Source: Glandiceps talaboti
Lineage: Eukaryota > Hemichordata > Enteropneusta > Spengelidae
Reading direction: 5' to 3'
Length of the DNA: 64,000 nt
NCBI RefSeq assembly: GCF_964340395.1
Contig: NC_135559.1
Span: 23,046,964-23,110,963, forward strand
The stretch's first letter is position 1, and each line of letters begins with the position of its first letter. This document shows positions 48,198-58,624 of this stretch, in pieces. The translations under genes and the position numbers were made by a program. Under the pieces are notes generated by a model. It searched no databases. It saw nothing but the letters and a program-made list of their open reading frames with translations, and was not told where the DNA came from.

Positions 48198-51100
48198 GTG
48201 AGTATTGCTGTAAATATTGTAGTGTTAGGTTTTCTTCCTTCAGGTTTCAACTCGCCTCAAGTTCAATACGATTGCGATTCCCTTCACAGCTTGCTATTAC
48301 AAATGTAATATTACTATTAAACAAAACATATTTTAAATAAATTGTGTTGTCTTTGATTACCTGATGTGTTGTCCACTTCAACATGACATGTAATCTAAAA
48401 ATGTCTAGATCTTTTTTTAATTCATAATTGAGAATGAAACTCCTGCAATGTATGACATAAATTGAAATCATACATAGACTTGATACACATACAATTGCAT
48501 TGTCTGAAGTATGTCGTAAGTAAAGTACATACATGCATGTGTCAGCTGTCAAATTACAATATGCACATCATCACCATTATGCTGGAACGACGTTGGTGTC
48601 ACTGAATGGCTTACTTGGCAATCACCTGGGCAGAGTTGGCAATGGGCCGAGTTGGACCTACCCCTTTTTAGTTGCATGCCACAGGCACTCGACTCTTGAT
48701 TGATTGATTGATTGATTTTATTTGGGTAAAAATTTATACAAGTACATATTAAAATACAAGTAAAAAAAATCACCGAGGATAACACATAAAACTTTAAAAA
48801 AAATTTTAAAAACACTTAGTATTTCCAATGTGGTCCTCATATGGGTATTCAAAACGCCATGGCAACAATGTTACAACAACAACAAACAAAATTAAAATAA
48901 TTTTAAATGTATTACAGATGACAGAGCACCAAAAAAAATATAGAAAAATACACAGACTACACCCATAATTTGAAGGACTAAAAAGTTACAAAATATTATG
49001 TTCTTTAACCTCTAATTTGTTCCATAGAAAAGATTTGACATGGTTTTTAAAACTATTTTTTGTATGAGATTGTTTCACTGAGAGTGGGAGACTATTCCAA
49101 AGACCAATGCCTGTGTAAGCGAATGAACTCTTACCCATACTACTAACTCTTGGAATTACACATGACAGTTCACTCGCTCTTGTTCTTGTGCCGATTACAG
49201 ACCAATTCTATATTGCAATTTAATAATAATAATAATAATAATAATTTATTGTCCAACTCAATGGAAATTTGTCTTGGTTACACAGACTCGCAGAAAAATA
49301 TCGACACACATTACATTCAAAGTAAGGTACAAAAAGTGGCAAATGCACACAACAAAGACAACATTAAAGGCATTACGTACACTGTACTAGATCACCACAT
49401 GTCTATCTTGTACATGCTTGGTTAAGCATCCTGATAGCGGAAGGCACAAATGTATTGCCGAATCTATCGGTGCGACATCGAATTGAGCGGTATCTGCTGC
49501 CGGACCTTGTCTTAATGAAATTACAGTTCAGTGGATGAGTTTTATCAGCCAGGATGAGTGCGGCTTTGTTTTCACTAGATTTCGCAAATAGTTCACTCAC
49601 ACTGGGCACAGGTACTCCTACAATTTTCCTTGCTTGATTAATAACTCGATCTATTTGATTTAAACTAGACATAGTGATACTACCACCCCAGCAAGAAATA
49701 CAATATCCTATGATCGACTCAATGGTAGATTTATAGAACATATGCAGAATTTTGCTAGATACACCAAACCTACGCAATTTGCGTAGAAAATACATTCTTT
49801 GTTGGCATTTACGGGTTAGTGCACATGCATGTTCACCCCAGGTAAGAGTGTTCGATAAAGACATACCAAGATATCTGTAGCTATTAACCCTTCCTACGTT
49901 CCCCCCCTTGATCTCAAGCATTGTGGGTTCTGAAGTATTCCTCCGGAAATCTATAATCATTTCCTTTGTTTTATTCACATTTAGGATCAAGTTATTATTG
50001 TCACACCAGGTCACTAGTCTATCCACTTCTTCTCTATAAGTTGTGTCTCGATTCGCTGTAATAAGTCCTACCAGGGCTTTGTCATCGGCAAATTTATAGA
50101 GCTTGTCGTTGCTGTTTGTATTTATTGGATTGCAATCGGATGTAAATATGGTAAATAGGGATGGAGAAATAACGGAGCCTTGTGGTGAGCCAGTGTTCGT
50201 CATTCGGCTACCCGAGCTTGTTGAGTTCACTTTAACAAACTGCATACGCCTGGTCAGAAAGTCTGCCACCCACCGGATTAATTGTTGGTTTACAGCCATA
50301 TTCCTCAACTTCCTGATTAGCAAGTTGGGGGAGATGGTGTTGAACGCACTCGAAAAGTCCACGAATAGTACCCGAACCGAAGTATTACTAGCATCCAGAT
50401 GCTGGGTTATTGTATGTAGAATGGACAGAACTGCATCCTCTGTACTCCTGTGTTGGCGATATGCAAACTGCAGTGGATCCTGGTATAACGATGTCTGAGA
50501 AACAAGATATTTCAGCAGAATCCGTTCAAGGCATTTCATGGGTATGGAAGTCAGTGCTACTGGCCTGAAGTCATTGTTCTTTGTTGGCCTTGGAATTTTC
50601 GGGATAGGGATGATACAACTTTTCTTCCAGTAGTGAGGGACGGTGTGAGTATCGATCGACAATTGAAAGAGTCTAGAAAAGATAGGCGCTAATTGTGTAC
50701 AGCATTCTTTAAGAAGTTTGCCTGTGATATTATCAGGGCCTGCGGTTTTACGAACATTAAGACTCTTAAACTGTTTGACCACTTCATCTACGTTGACCAC
50801 TATCCTCTCTTCTTGGTTTTCATCTTCGTTGTCTAACAGCAATAATTCATTGGTTAGCTTCTTTTCATTTTCATCCCTGTCAAAACGAGCATAGAATTCG
50901 TTGAGTTCTTCCGCAAAGGCCTTTTCGTTAGTAACTGTCAATTTGCCTGTTGATGATTTATAATCAGTTATAGTTTGTAGTCCTCGCCAAGTGTCCCGGG
51001 TGTTGTTCGTGGAGAACTGGTTTTCAAGTTTGTGTTTATATTCAACCTTTTTCTTGTATATCTCTGTTATCAGTTGTTTTCCCACTTCACTTGTTCGCTC

Positions 51101-54100
51101 AGCATTTCCTTCCCTATATGCAGCTTGTTTCAGTTGCAGAATATGTTTCAAGCTACTGTCAAACCATGGTTTATTATTTGGATAGCGTTTTAGAGTCTTG
51201 GTGGGTAGGCATACATCAACACAAAAGTTTATATAATCGGTGATAACTTCAGTTGTCTTGTTAGCATCATCCTCAAACAGCTCGTCCCAATTAGTGCAAT
51301 CCAAGCAAGCACGAAGTTTCTCGATGGCATCGGGCGACCATTGCAGCACTGAAATTTTCTTGGGTTTTGTACATTTTAATTTTAAGTACTCAGGAGCACA
51401 ATGATTTATGACTCTTGATCTATGAATAAATGGATATTGAACATGTGTGCTTTCTGAAGTAAGGGTCAATGGTATAGTCATACAGAAATGGTGCTGATTT
51501 CCAGTAATTATCAAGTCTTGATTTGAAACAGTCACATCTTCAGACAAGTTGTTCCAAGGTTGAAAGACTCTATAAGTGAAAAAGTACTGGCGGATATCTA
51601 GTGATGGTGTTTTTGTTTTCTTCAACTTGAAAGTGTCCACGAGTTGTAGGGTTCACTACGATAGTGAAAGGAGATTGCGTTTTGTAGAAACCATGTGTAT
51701 ATTTGTAAACTTCAATCATGTCGCCACACAAGCCTTTCAAACGTTCATACATTTGTATTTGATTTTGTTTTTGTACCGTAAACACGAGACAGTGTTTGTT
51801 CACATACATACAAACAATCCATCGATCTGAGTTGGCTTCAAGTTCGCCCTGAAAAGGGTCGATGTGGAAAATATTCCCCTGTACCTCCTGTATGATCTTC
51901 GTTGAGCTAAATGATGGAGGAAAGACATGTTGACTGTTTGGGGGGTTGGATCGCCCTTTGGTCTAAAATGGGTACTGTATTTTCAGAGATGAGTCTAAAA
52001 TGGGGTCCACTTTACACGATTTTCAATTTTGTTTGGCTAAATTGGGTCCTGATACACAGGCACTTGTTTCCCAAGATACATGGAGGTATCAGAATGTTTC
52101 TATCAGAATACAATAAAATGTCAATAATATTGAAGTGTTTTAGCCAATTGTGTATGAAAGGGGTCAAATAACACAGTTTCTGTGATCACGCAAGTCCACT
52201 CAATGCGAGATAAGACAAGGTTTGCACCATCACACAATTAACGTATGGCAACATGAACTTTCAACCAAAATTTTACCTTCTGTCACTTCCTAGTTTCCAA
52301 ATGTAATAATCTTCCGATAAATCATGTTGTTGTTGCATTCAAACCAAGCCTACCAAAGATATCAACTGATTTCTGACGCCATGTATTAGAGTTGGAGCAA
52401 ATACATTTTTTTAACTACATGTACCTTCTGTGAACATGATTGGATATCACCAATAGCAACGCTCTCCATAAACATCGATATCCAATCATTTATTCGTATT
52501 TATTACGTTACACAAGGTGAAGTAAGTTAACTGTGTTCTAGACATTGGCTGTGCTTGTGAAAAGTAATGGGTAAGGTGTACATGTAGTATGGCTGTAGTT
52601 CAGCTTGCAGATGGAATAAGTCGGGACTCAATTCTGGTGATATCCCTCTCCTTTCTTTGTTTAGGGACATTATGAATATCGAGTGACTCTTATACATGTA
52701 CTGACTGTTGTCTCTCAACTCTGGGTTTGAATTAGTAAAACCTGCAAATGGAGTAAGTTGGGACTCTGGGTTGAGTTAGTCCAACTTTCAAATGGAGTAA
52801 GTCTACACTTTGGGTTTGAGTTAGTCCAACTTGCAAACTGAGTAAGTCGAGACTCAATTCTAAGAATGTCCCTTCTCCATATTTAGGGACATTGTCAGAA
52901 TTGAGTCCATACTCCATCTGCAAGCAAGACTACATGTACAGTATGGTTGACAACAGTCAGAATTAATTTGCATTGTCTTATTATATGAAGGCCAAGTGCT
53001 CCTATAGACCAAGTTCTCTTGTATGTACACTGGTTGACTTCTCTGATACCAATTAAGGGAAGAGTTCCACAGGGTACCCCTCCACACCCTTAATTACTAA
53101 ATAAATATGCTTTTGTATGAAATGTACATAGAAGTCAATTAATATTATGTGAATGTACCACTGTGACAGGTAATGTTTTTGTACCATAGGTCGATTGAGG
53201 GATACTAACCAGCGAAGAATCCTTGATACAGGTACAAGACAAAGAAGACTGAAACGTCAGTTAGATGCCTTAGAAAAAGATAACTTCCAAGAAGATCCAC
53301 AGGCTAATTTACCATTTGCCACAAAGAAATTACCACAGTTTGATGCAAGTGAAGGACCAAGTGAGTGTATTCTGTATTGTATTAGCCATAATGTTGCAAA
53401 GTGTGCTAGCAGTCTGTAGTGTTCATTTTTCTAAGTGAATCAAGGGCATGAGGCAACAATGTGTTTATCAACAGTGGAATAACATTTAAATAAAGACAAA
53501 AAAACATGAAGACAATACAAGTAATTCCCAAAGATAGCATAAATTTTGCCATTTGGTACATGTACCTTGATACATGATAAATATCTGTAGAATGGCCAGG
53601 TACACATGTATACAACATGTATAAGGAGACTTCTATATCATGGCTTTCAGATCAATGGCATCGAGAAATACAATCTGTGTAGTGTTTTCTGGCACAATAC
53701 TAAATGTATAATTTCAATGCACAAAGAAATATAATGTCCTTAGTGAAATATGCTTTGGAATAATACTTCGATTTGGCTTCAAGTTGCCAGTTTGATGCAC
53801 AGTGTCCAATGTGTGTATTAGCGTAGCATGCATGTTGAAAGCAGATTGATTAGCGCCATACATGGCCATACGATTGACTGCAGCCATTTTTTTCACGGCC
53901 TGCCTGTTTGCGATCATGCGGACTTATGATTTTGAATCTTGGCTAACTTAGTATTGGAACATTGGAACATGAGAAAAATTCATTGTGCACACGTGTGTGC
54001 TCAACATTTGCTAAAAAAGAAGGGGTACAATGTAGGACACTCTGGTCTTCTTTTTCTCCATATGCGTGAAACCACACCACCCTCGTTCACAGATGCTGTC

Positions 54101-57100
54101 TGTCTGGGGGCAAACTTGCAGGTATTTGTTTAATCAGTTAAACAATGCTGCCACATTTTCTCCTTCATTCAAATGTATATTTTGAGGAAACACAGATATG
54201 ATGACTACTGTTTATTGATTATTTTTATGAAAATTTTATGAAAATTATATAGTCCAGACTCAACTGTATGTTTGAGCGTGCTGCAATTCTTTGTCAGCAA
54301 ATCGTGATTAAAACAAGATATTATTAATTGTCTTTTTGTTTATTTCCCTTGCAAAAGGTGTAACATTTCGGAGCTTCATCTAAAATAATTTGCCATTTCG
54401 ACAATCTGTTGTAATGTCTTTTAAACTCCACAATGTACTGCGACATGCTGAACACATATCTCACCACTAGAGGGCAGCAGGTGGTAATGATCTTTGAGAG
54501 AAAAATAATGGATCGCATGATCGATTTCAAGCGTCCTGATTGTATACTTGTCATTTGGAGTCAAAAACAATTAAATGTATGAACTACATGTATTATATAC
54601 ATATGTAATATGGCTTCAACCAGTCTAAGTCTAATCAGTAGTCATCATCATGTACAGTTGTAAGAAGTAGTCTTCATCATGTACAGTTGTAAGACCTTTG
54701 ATGTAGGTTAAGAAGTTCCAAGATCCAAGGTCTTACTACAAGACTAGACTGGAGGAAGTCAGAAGGTTGACATTATCTGTTGTACAGCTCTGGGTCTTGC
54801 AAGTCATTTCCACATTTCACAATATCTAACTGTTGTTAACAAGTTATTACTTGTGTATACCTAACCACCAATATCTAACTGTTGTTAACAAGTTATTACT
54901 TGTGTATACCTAGCCACCAATATCTAACTGTTGTTAACAAGTTATTACTTGTGTATACCTAGCCACCAATATCTAACTGTTGTTAACAAGTTATTACTTG
55001 TGTATACCTAGCCACCAATATCTAACTGTTGTTAACAAGTTATTACTTACATTTTGATTAAGACATTTTTGTCATCACACCTATCAATTATGTATTTATT
55101 TATTTCTACAGCCAAAAAGAAAAAGAAGACTCGGGGTGACCATTTCAAGCAACGCTTTCGTAAGAACTTTAATGCATTATTAGAAGAGGAGCATCTAAAC
55201 ATGCCTGAACCACCTAACTATATAACAGCATGTGTTCCTCCTTCCAAATTTCCTGAGAGAAAGTTCTGTGCAGTGTGTGGATATCCTTTTAAAGTGCTTA
55301 AAACATTGTCAGAGGAACACCCCATTCCCATTTACATGTACTAAGTATTACGTTTGGAGAATTCCCCATTGTCAGAGGAACACCCCATTCCCATTTACAT
55401 GTACTAAGTATTACGTTTGGAGAATTCCCAAAGTATGGAAAACTGCATGTGTGGCCCCTGTACATAAAGGTTGGAGTCTTAATTATATAAATGTAATTAT
55501 AGCCCAATATCCGTCTTGTGTACTCTAAGTAAGATCTTAGAATGACACGTCCACAAAACATTTTACTCATTTCTTATGGAAAATAATTTACTCCATGAGG
55601 CACAAACAGGATTTCGTGGTTTCCACTCATGTGAAACAGTCCTAAACCAAATGGTCAAGGTGTGGACGAACAACATGGACAAAGGCCAACTAAATGAAAC
55701 TGTTTTCCTTGACCTGAGGAAGGCATTTGACATGATCGACCTAGACTTACTAATATGCAAGTTAATAATGTACAAGTGTAATAACAATAATATTGACTGA
55801 TTTACTACTTGTCTGAAAAACAGAAAACAATTTGTGTCTTATAAGGGGATCTCCTCTAATGTAAATGATGTAAGCCATGGAGTTCCCCAGGGTAGTATAC
55901 TAGGCCCACTCTTATTCATTGCATTCATGAATGACATGCCACTAAGTGTAAGTACAAATGTAGATATGTTTGCTGATGATACCACTATTAGTGATAGGGG
56001 TGCTAAAATCTGTGAAATTGAACAAAAGCTAAACCCTGCTATGGAAAATGTAAGCACCTGGTGTAGAGATAATAAAATGGTGATTAATGCAGATAAAACC
56101 AAGACTATGCTAATAGGTACCAGGCAAAGACTAGCCAGACTTCCTAAAGATACACTGGATGTGAGATACAATAATAGCCCACTTAAATCCACCAAATCTT
56201 ACAGACTTTTGGCATTACTATTGACCAGCATCTTACGTGGAAAGACCACATAAACAAGGTATCATGAAAAATAAGTACAAGTACTGCCCTACTGTGTAGA
56301 ATACATTGTTACTTGCCGACTGAAACTCGTATAATTTTTTACAAAGCGTTCATCCAACCATACATTGACTACTGTAATACTGTCTGGGGTAATTCTTGCA
56401 ATATTGTACGAATTATGGTTTTGCAAAAAGTGACTCTCAGATTGATTATGGATGCCCCCAGAGCTGCTCCGTCTGCCCCATTTTTTAATGGATGCAGAAT
56501 TATGACCGCACAAGAAATAGTTAAGTACCGAACCAGTTGCCTTGTTTACAAAACACTTGACACCTCAATATATTTCAGACATGTTAACAAGGATCAATAA
56601 TGTATCATCCCACAATACCAGACTCAGCAGCCAAAACAATGTCCTATATGTCCCCACCATGACAATCAAATTAATGACAATGTCCAGAGCATTAAGACAT
56701 GCTGATGCAATCACTTTTAATAAGCTTACCGAAAAAGTTAAGAGTTCATCATCTTTAAGCGTTTTTAAGACTAATTTTATAGAAGCATATTTTAAATGAG
56801 TTTTATTGTTTCCTGCATATTGTATTTAATTTGTTTATGATTCCTGCATATTGTATTTAATTTGTTTATGATTCCTGCATATTGTTTATTGTATTTGTCT
56901 TATTTGTATTTCTGTGTGTGTTTTAACTTATCCTGTTTTGTTGTCTTTAGAGAGCCCTGGGGAAGACTAGCTTTTAGCTAACCAGATTATCTGTATGATA
57001 TTTAACCCTCTTTAAATAAAGTTTAAATAAAATAAATTAAATAAAATAAATAAAATACTATAACACAACACAACACAACACAACACAGACTTTGTTACCC

Positions 57101-57806
57101 AGAATCACTGCTGGTGGCTATTACATATACATAGTTTTTGTTACCCAGAATCACTGAAATCTCATACCATGGTTACTATACAATATACATAGAGTTGATA
57201 GAAACGAAAAACTAGGAATTCTTTTCATCCAATGATGAAATGACAAGAGTGCAGTGAGTTGTCATCTTGTTTTGATCATTTACTCAGTATTCCCATGACT
57301 ACCTGAGAGCGACAGAAGTCAGAGTCTGCAGTGGAATCTTTGAAACCAAGACTGCAGCACAACATGGAATATGTAGAAAACTTTTTCACATACATACATA
57401 CATACATACATACATACATACATACATACATGTATGCACACACACACACAAGGTGTTGGAACTAGAGTTTAGATTGATGTATGTACATATATACATTGTA
57501 ATTTCCTTAATCTAATTCACTTTTCCATCAAATTATACTTGTATTAGCTGTGGTTCAAGGTATTGCTGTGTGAAATGCCTAGCAACTCATCAAGATACAA
57601 GGTGAGAATCATTTCAAATTGTTAACACAATAAGACATCAGAGAAGGCAAAATCATTTCATCCATTAGTCACACCTACAAAAGTAAAGTGTTTGAGAGGA
57701 TTGTCTTGTACACAAACTTGTCATGTTTCAAAGTTTGTAATATTTTGAATTCACGTATCTAATACCCATTTTCATTATTTTAAGGTGTCTGAAGTGGACT
57801 GTGTGA
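48173..57806 (+). CDS. ZNHIT1: ZNHIT1 orthologue, HIT zinc-finger subunit of the SRCAP/SWR1 complex (5 exons)
   Basis: ZNHIT1 is a nuclear subunit of the SRCAP (yeast SWR1, subunit Vps71) remodeller that installs histone H2A.Z. Exons 48173-48197, 53190-53360, 55112-55280, 57521-57601 and 57785-57806 total 468 bases, giving 155 residues against 154 in human. Recognisable blocks are QRRILDTGTRQRRLKRQL, LEKDNFQEDP, LPQFD, KKKKKTRGDHFKQRFRKNF, LLEEEHLN and PNYITAC. The C-terminal HIT finger is 118-150, with C118, C121, C129, C132, C137/C138, C141, H145 and C150. The protein ends CLKWTV as in human. All phases fit. The third intron is a U12-type AT-AC intron that splits the zinc finger. Introns 1 and 3 contain LINE sequence. 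The gene is probably co-regulated with ECT2 from the shared promoter (inference). Confidence 0.97.
48695..49200 (-). mobile_element. 3' end of a decayed CR1/jockey-type LINE
   Basis: Reverse-strand 49000-49150 reads GKSSFAYTGIGLWNSLPLSV and KNHVKSFLWNKLE, the usual C-terminal tail of LINE reverse-transcriptase proteins. The 3' end runs to a short tandem tail of ATTGATTG (48695-48720) rather than poly(A), as CR1/L2 elements often do. The intact L2-like element lies immediately beside it. Confidence 0.75.
49203..51500 (-). mobile_element. 5'-truncated L2/CR1-like LINE in ZNHIT1 intron 1
   Basis: The coding part is followed on the minus strand by CAATAAATTATTATTATT, a trinucleotide tail at 49222-49242, the expected L2/CR1 3' end. 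The endonuclease domain is missing, so it is 5'-truncated. The long uninterrupted frame suggests a young insertion. Confidence 0.85.
49403..51640 (-). CDS. LINE reverse transcriptase open frame, 745 codons (5'-truncated, chimeric start)
   Basis: Reverse transcriptase of a non-LTR retrotransposon. Blocks are KTAGPDNITGKLLKE (298-312), DFRPVALTSIPMKCLERILL (357-376), FVDFSSAFNTI (426-436), GSPQGSVISPSLF (484-496), the catalytic FADD (517-520) and YRYLGMSLSNTLTW near 600. The C-terminus SRYRSIRCRTDRFGNTFVPS is typical of L2-like elements. There is no endonuclease. The first 45-50 residues (TPSLDIRQYFFTYRVFQPWN) resemble the C-terminus of a different LINE protein, so the apparent start is a chance fusion and there is probably no functional product. 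Confidence 0.85.
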   Translation of the reverse strand: MDTFKLKKTKTPSLDIRQYFFTYRVFQPWNNLSEDVTVSNQDLIITGNQHHFCMTIPLTLTSESTHVQYPFIHRSRVINHCAPEYLKLKCTKPKKISVLQWSPDAIEKLRACLDCTNWDELFEDDANKTTEVITDYINFCVDVCLPTKTLKRYPNNKPWFDSSLKHILQLKQAAYREGNAERTSEVGKQLITEIYKKKVEYKHKLENQFSTNNTRDTWRGLQTITDYKSSTGKLTVTNEKAFAEELNEFYARFDRDENEKKLTNELLLLDNEDENQEERIVVNVDEVVKQFKSLNVRKTAGPDNITGKLLKECCTQLAPIFSRLFQLSIDTHTVPHYWKKSCIIPIPKIPRPTKNNDFRPVALTSIPMKCLERILLKYLVSQTSLYQDPLQFAYRQHRSTEDAVLSILHTITQHLDASNTSVRVLFVDFSSAFNTISPNLLIRKLRNMAVNQQLIRWVADFLTRRMQFVKVNSTSSGSRMTNTGSPQGSVISPSLFTIFTSDCNPINTNSNDKLYKFADDKALVGLITANRDTTYREEVDRLVTWCDNNNLILNVNKTKEMIIDFRRNTSEPTMLEIKGGNVGRVNSYRYLGMSLSNTLTWGEHACALTRKCQQRMYFLRKLRRFGVSSKILHMFYKSTIESIIGYCISCWGGSITMSSLNQIDRVINQARKIVGVPVPSVSELFAKSSENKAALILADKTHPLNCNFIKTRSGSRYRSIRCRTDRFGNTFVPSAIRMLNQACTR
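51500..51760 (-). pseudogene. C-terminal remnant of an older LINE protein
   Basis: In one minus frame, RLKGLCGDMIEVYKYTHGFY and NPTTRGH; in the next frame, PSLDIRQYFFTYRVFQPWNN. Together these are the familiar LINE C-terminal region (RxRGDMIEVFK ... TRGH ... R..FF..RVxxxWN) broken by a frameshift. The L2-like element inserted at its downstream edge. Confidence 0.7.
51950..52100 (+). repeat. Dispersed repeat family R2, copy 2
   Basis: GGTCTAAAATGGGTACTGTA, GAGTCTAAAATGGGGTCCAC and CAATTTTGTTTGG match the reverse complement of 26640-26735. Confidence 0.75.
52101..52596. other. Intronic sequence without recognised features
   Basis: Unique sequence of ZNHIT1 intron 1. No open frame or repeat I can support. 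Confidence 0.6.
52597..52940. mobile_element. Foldback family F1, copy 4 with tandemly repeated arm
   Basis: CAGCTTGCAGATGGAATAAG, GTCGGGACTCAATTCTG and TTTAGGGACATT start a copy. The arm motif AATGGAGTAAGT then recurs several times before the closing arm GACATTGTCAGAATTGAGTC to CTCCATCTGCAAGCAAGAC. Confidence 0.7.
53190..53360 (+). CDS. ZNHIT1: ZNHIT1 exon 2
   Basis: Residues 9-65: NQRRILDTGTRQRRLKRQLD and ALEKDNFQEDPQANLP, then KLPQFDASEG. Human has QRRVLDRAARQRRINRQLE and ALENDNFQDDPHAGLP. This N-terminal part anchors the protein in SWR1-type complexes. The acceptor is CCATAG and the donor CAA/GTGAGT. Confidence 0.96.
53361..54827. other. ZNHIT1 intron 2, no coding signal
   Basis: Mostly unique sequence. 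A short direct duplication of TCATCATGTACAGTTGTAAG occurs near 54645-54690. No exon is missing from ZNHIT1, so none is expected. Confidence 0.65.
54828..55048. repeat. 49-bp tandem repeat, 4.5 copies
   Basis: Core CAATATCTAACTGTTGTTAA followed by CAAGTTATTACTTGTGTATA and CCTAGCCAC. Units are nearly identical. Ends 60 bp before ZNHIT1 exon 3 and is unrelated to that exon. Confidence 0.95.
55112..55280 (+). CDS. ZNHIT1: ZNHIT1 exon 3 (ends at a U12 donor)
   Basis: Residues 66-121. TRGDHFKQRFRKNFNALLEE, PNYITACVPP and RKFCAVCG open the HIT finger. The usual GT donor is missing. The exon ends at TGTGG and the intron begins ATATCCTTTT, the U12 AT-AC consensus. Read through, the frame stops after about 20 unrelated residues. 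Confidence 0.95.
55305..55430. repeat. 63-bp tandem duplication just inside the U12 intron
   Basis: ATTGTCAGAGGAACACCCCA to GTTTGGAGAATTCCCC occurs twice in direct order, 24 bp past the U12 donor and right before the LINE fragment. The donor itself is not included. Confidence 0.9.
55430..57055 (+). mobile_element. Decayed LINE (reverse transcriptase fragments) in ZNHIT1 intron 3
   Basis: In successive plus frames: VWKTACVAPVHKG, EAQTGFRGFHSCETVLNQM, ETVFLDLRKAFDMIDLDLL, GVPQGSILGPLLFIAFMNDM, VDMFADDTTIS, RDNKMVINADKTKTML and the thumb FYKAFIQPYIDYCNTVWG. Stops and frameshifts near 55530, 55800, 56230 and 56600 break the protein. The 3' end is A-rich TAAA repeats up to 57055. The catalytic FADD box survives. 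It lies in the same direction as ZNHIT1, and 5' sequence is missing. Confidence 0.88.
57056..57470. repeat. Short microsatellites and MITE fragment
   Basis: An ACACA run at 57062-57087, two pieces of TTTGTTACCCAGAATCACTG related to the element at 995-1342, and a CATA run at 57390-57430 followed by CA repeats. Confidence 0.75.
57521..57601 (+). CDS. ZNHIT1: ZNHIT1 exon 4 (follows AC acceptor)
   Basis: Encodes FPSNYTCISCGSRYCCVKC and LATHQDT, the core of the HIT finger (human FPSPYTCVSCGARYCTVRC). No AG lies just upstream. The exon starts after AC at 57519-57520, ten bases past a U12-type branch site. The donor AAG/GTGAGA is conventional. Confidence 0.94.
57785..57806 (+). CDS. ZNHIT1: ZNHIT1 exon 5 (stop)
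   Basis: A 22-base terminal coding exon giving the end of Arg, then CLKWTV and TGA, identical to the human C-terminus. C150 here completes the HIT finger. The acceptor is TTTTAAG. Confidence 0.93.
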
Positions 57807-58624
57807 TATTATCACTACAGTATCCTTTAACACTGAACCCATGACAGGTAACCTCACTGGACTTCTCAGGAGACAAGTGCTGATACACTTGAAGAACTGG
57901 CGTTCTTGGAAGACAAGTGCTGATACACTTAAAGAACTATCACTGAGTCCATGACAGGCAATGTCACAGGACTACTTGGAAGACAAGTGCTGATGCACTT
58001 ATAGAACTGGACTTCTTAGGAGACAAGCACTTGTACACTTGAAGAAGTATCACTGAGTCCATGACAGCCAGCCTGACTGGACTTCTTGTGAGACAAACAG
58101 TGATATATTGATATTATTAATAATATTAATAACAAAATAAAGATGTAGTTTAAGTGAGATATTTATCTACATAACTTCATTGGTAAGCCATGGAAACATG
58201 TGCCACAAACAATCTTTTAATGTGTGGTGCTTGAAACTACTGCCTTGCTTTTATTGTCAAAAGGAACACTGGCTAGATTGTCTTGTACACAGAATATGAT
58301 TTAGTCAGATATGACATTTTGTCTTCTACACAATGTACAAATGATCAGCAAGTACAGGAGCTACCAAGTTAACTGATTTGTCAAGTATACAATATATCAT
58401 TTAGTCAGACATAGTTAACTGAACACGGCATGTATGAGCACAAAACATTTAGTGGCAATTGAAGAAACCAACCCTATTGGTAAATGTTGAAATAAATTGA
58501 GAAGCACACCTAGTGTACAGTGATTACAGTACAATACAGTAGAAGTATTTATCATGATGGAACAGAGCAACAACATGTTTGTTATGACTACTGAATTATG
58601 GAATGGTAGTTTTATAGGCATTGT
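57807..58624. other. ZNHIT1 3' flank with imperfect repeats
   Basis: At 57845-58100, GGAGACAAGTGCTGATACAC, CTTGAAGAACT and CACTGAGTCCATGACAG recur three to four times with changes. The remainder is unique AT-rich sequence. No further gene seen. Confidence 0.6.
58136..58141 (+). promoter_or_regulatory. AATAAA polyadenylation signal, probably ZNHIT1
   Basis: First canonical AATAAA after the ZNHIT1 stop, 330 bases downstream. A 3' UTR of about 350 bases would include the imperfect repeats at 57845-58100. Confidence 0.45.

Larger units (their letters stand above)
55281..57520 (+). other. U12-type AT-AC intron of ZNHIT1, invaded by a LINE
   Basis: The 5' site ATATCCTTTT (55281-55290) and the branch site TTCCTTAAT (57503-57511) both fit the minor-spliceosome consensus. 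The intron ends in AC at 57520, ten bases after the branch adenosine. Only these borders restore the human-like GFPSNYTC across the junction. Inside lie a 63-bp tandem duplication and a decayed LINE (55430-57055). Confidence 0.9.

Noticed and set aside
50103-50498. 131-codon plus-strand frame
   Set aside because: Shadow of the reverse-transcriptase frame on the opposite strand.
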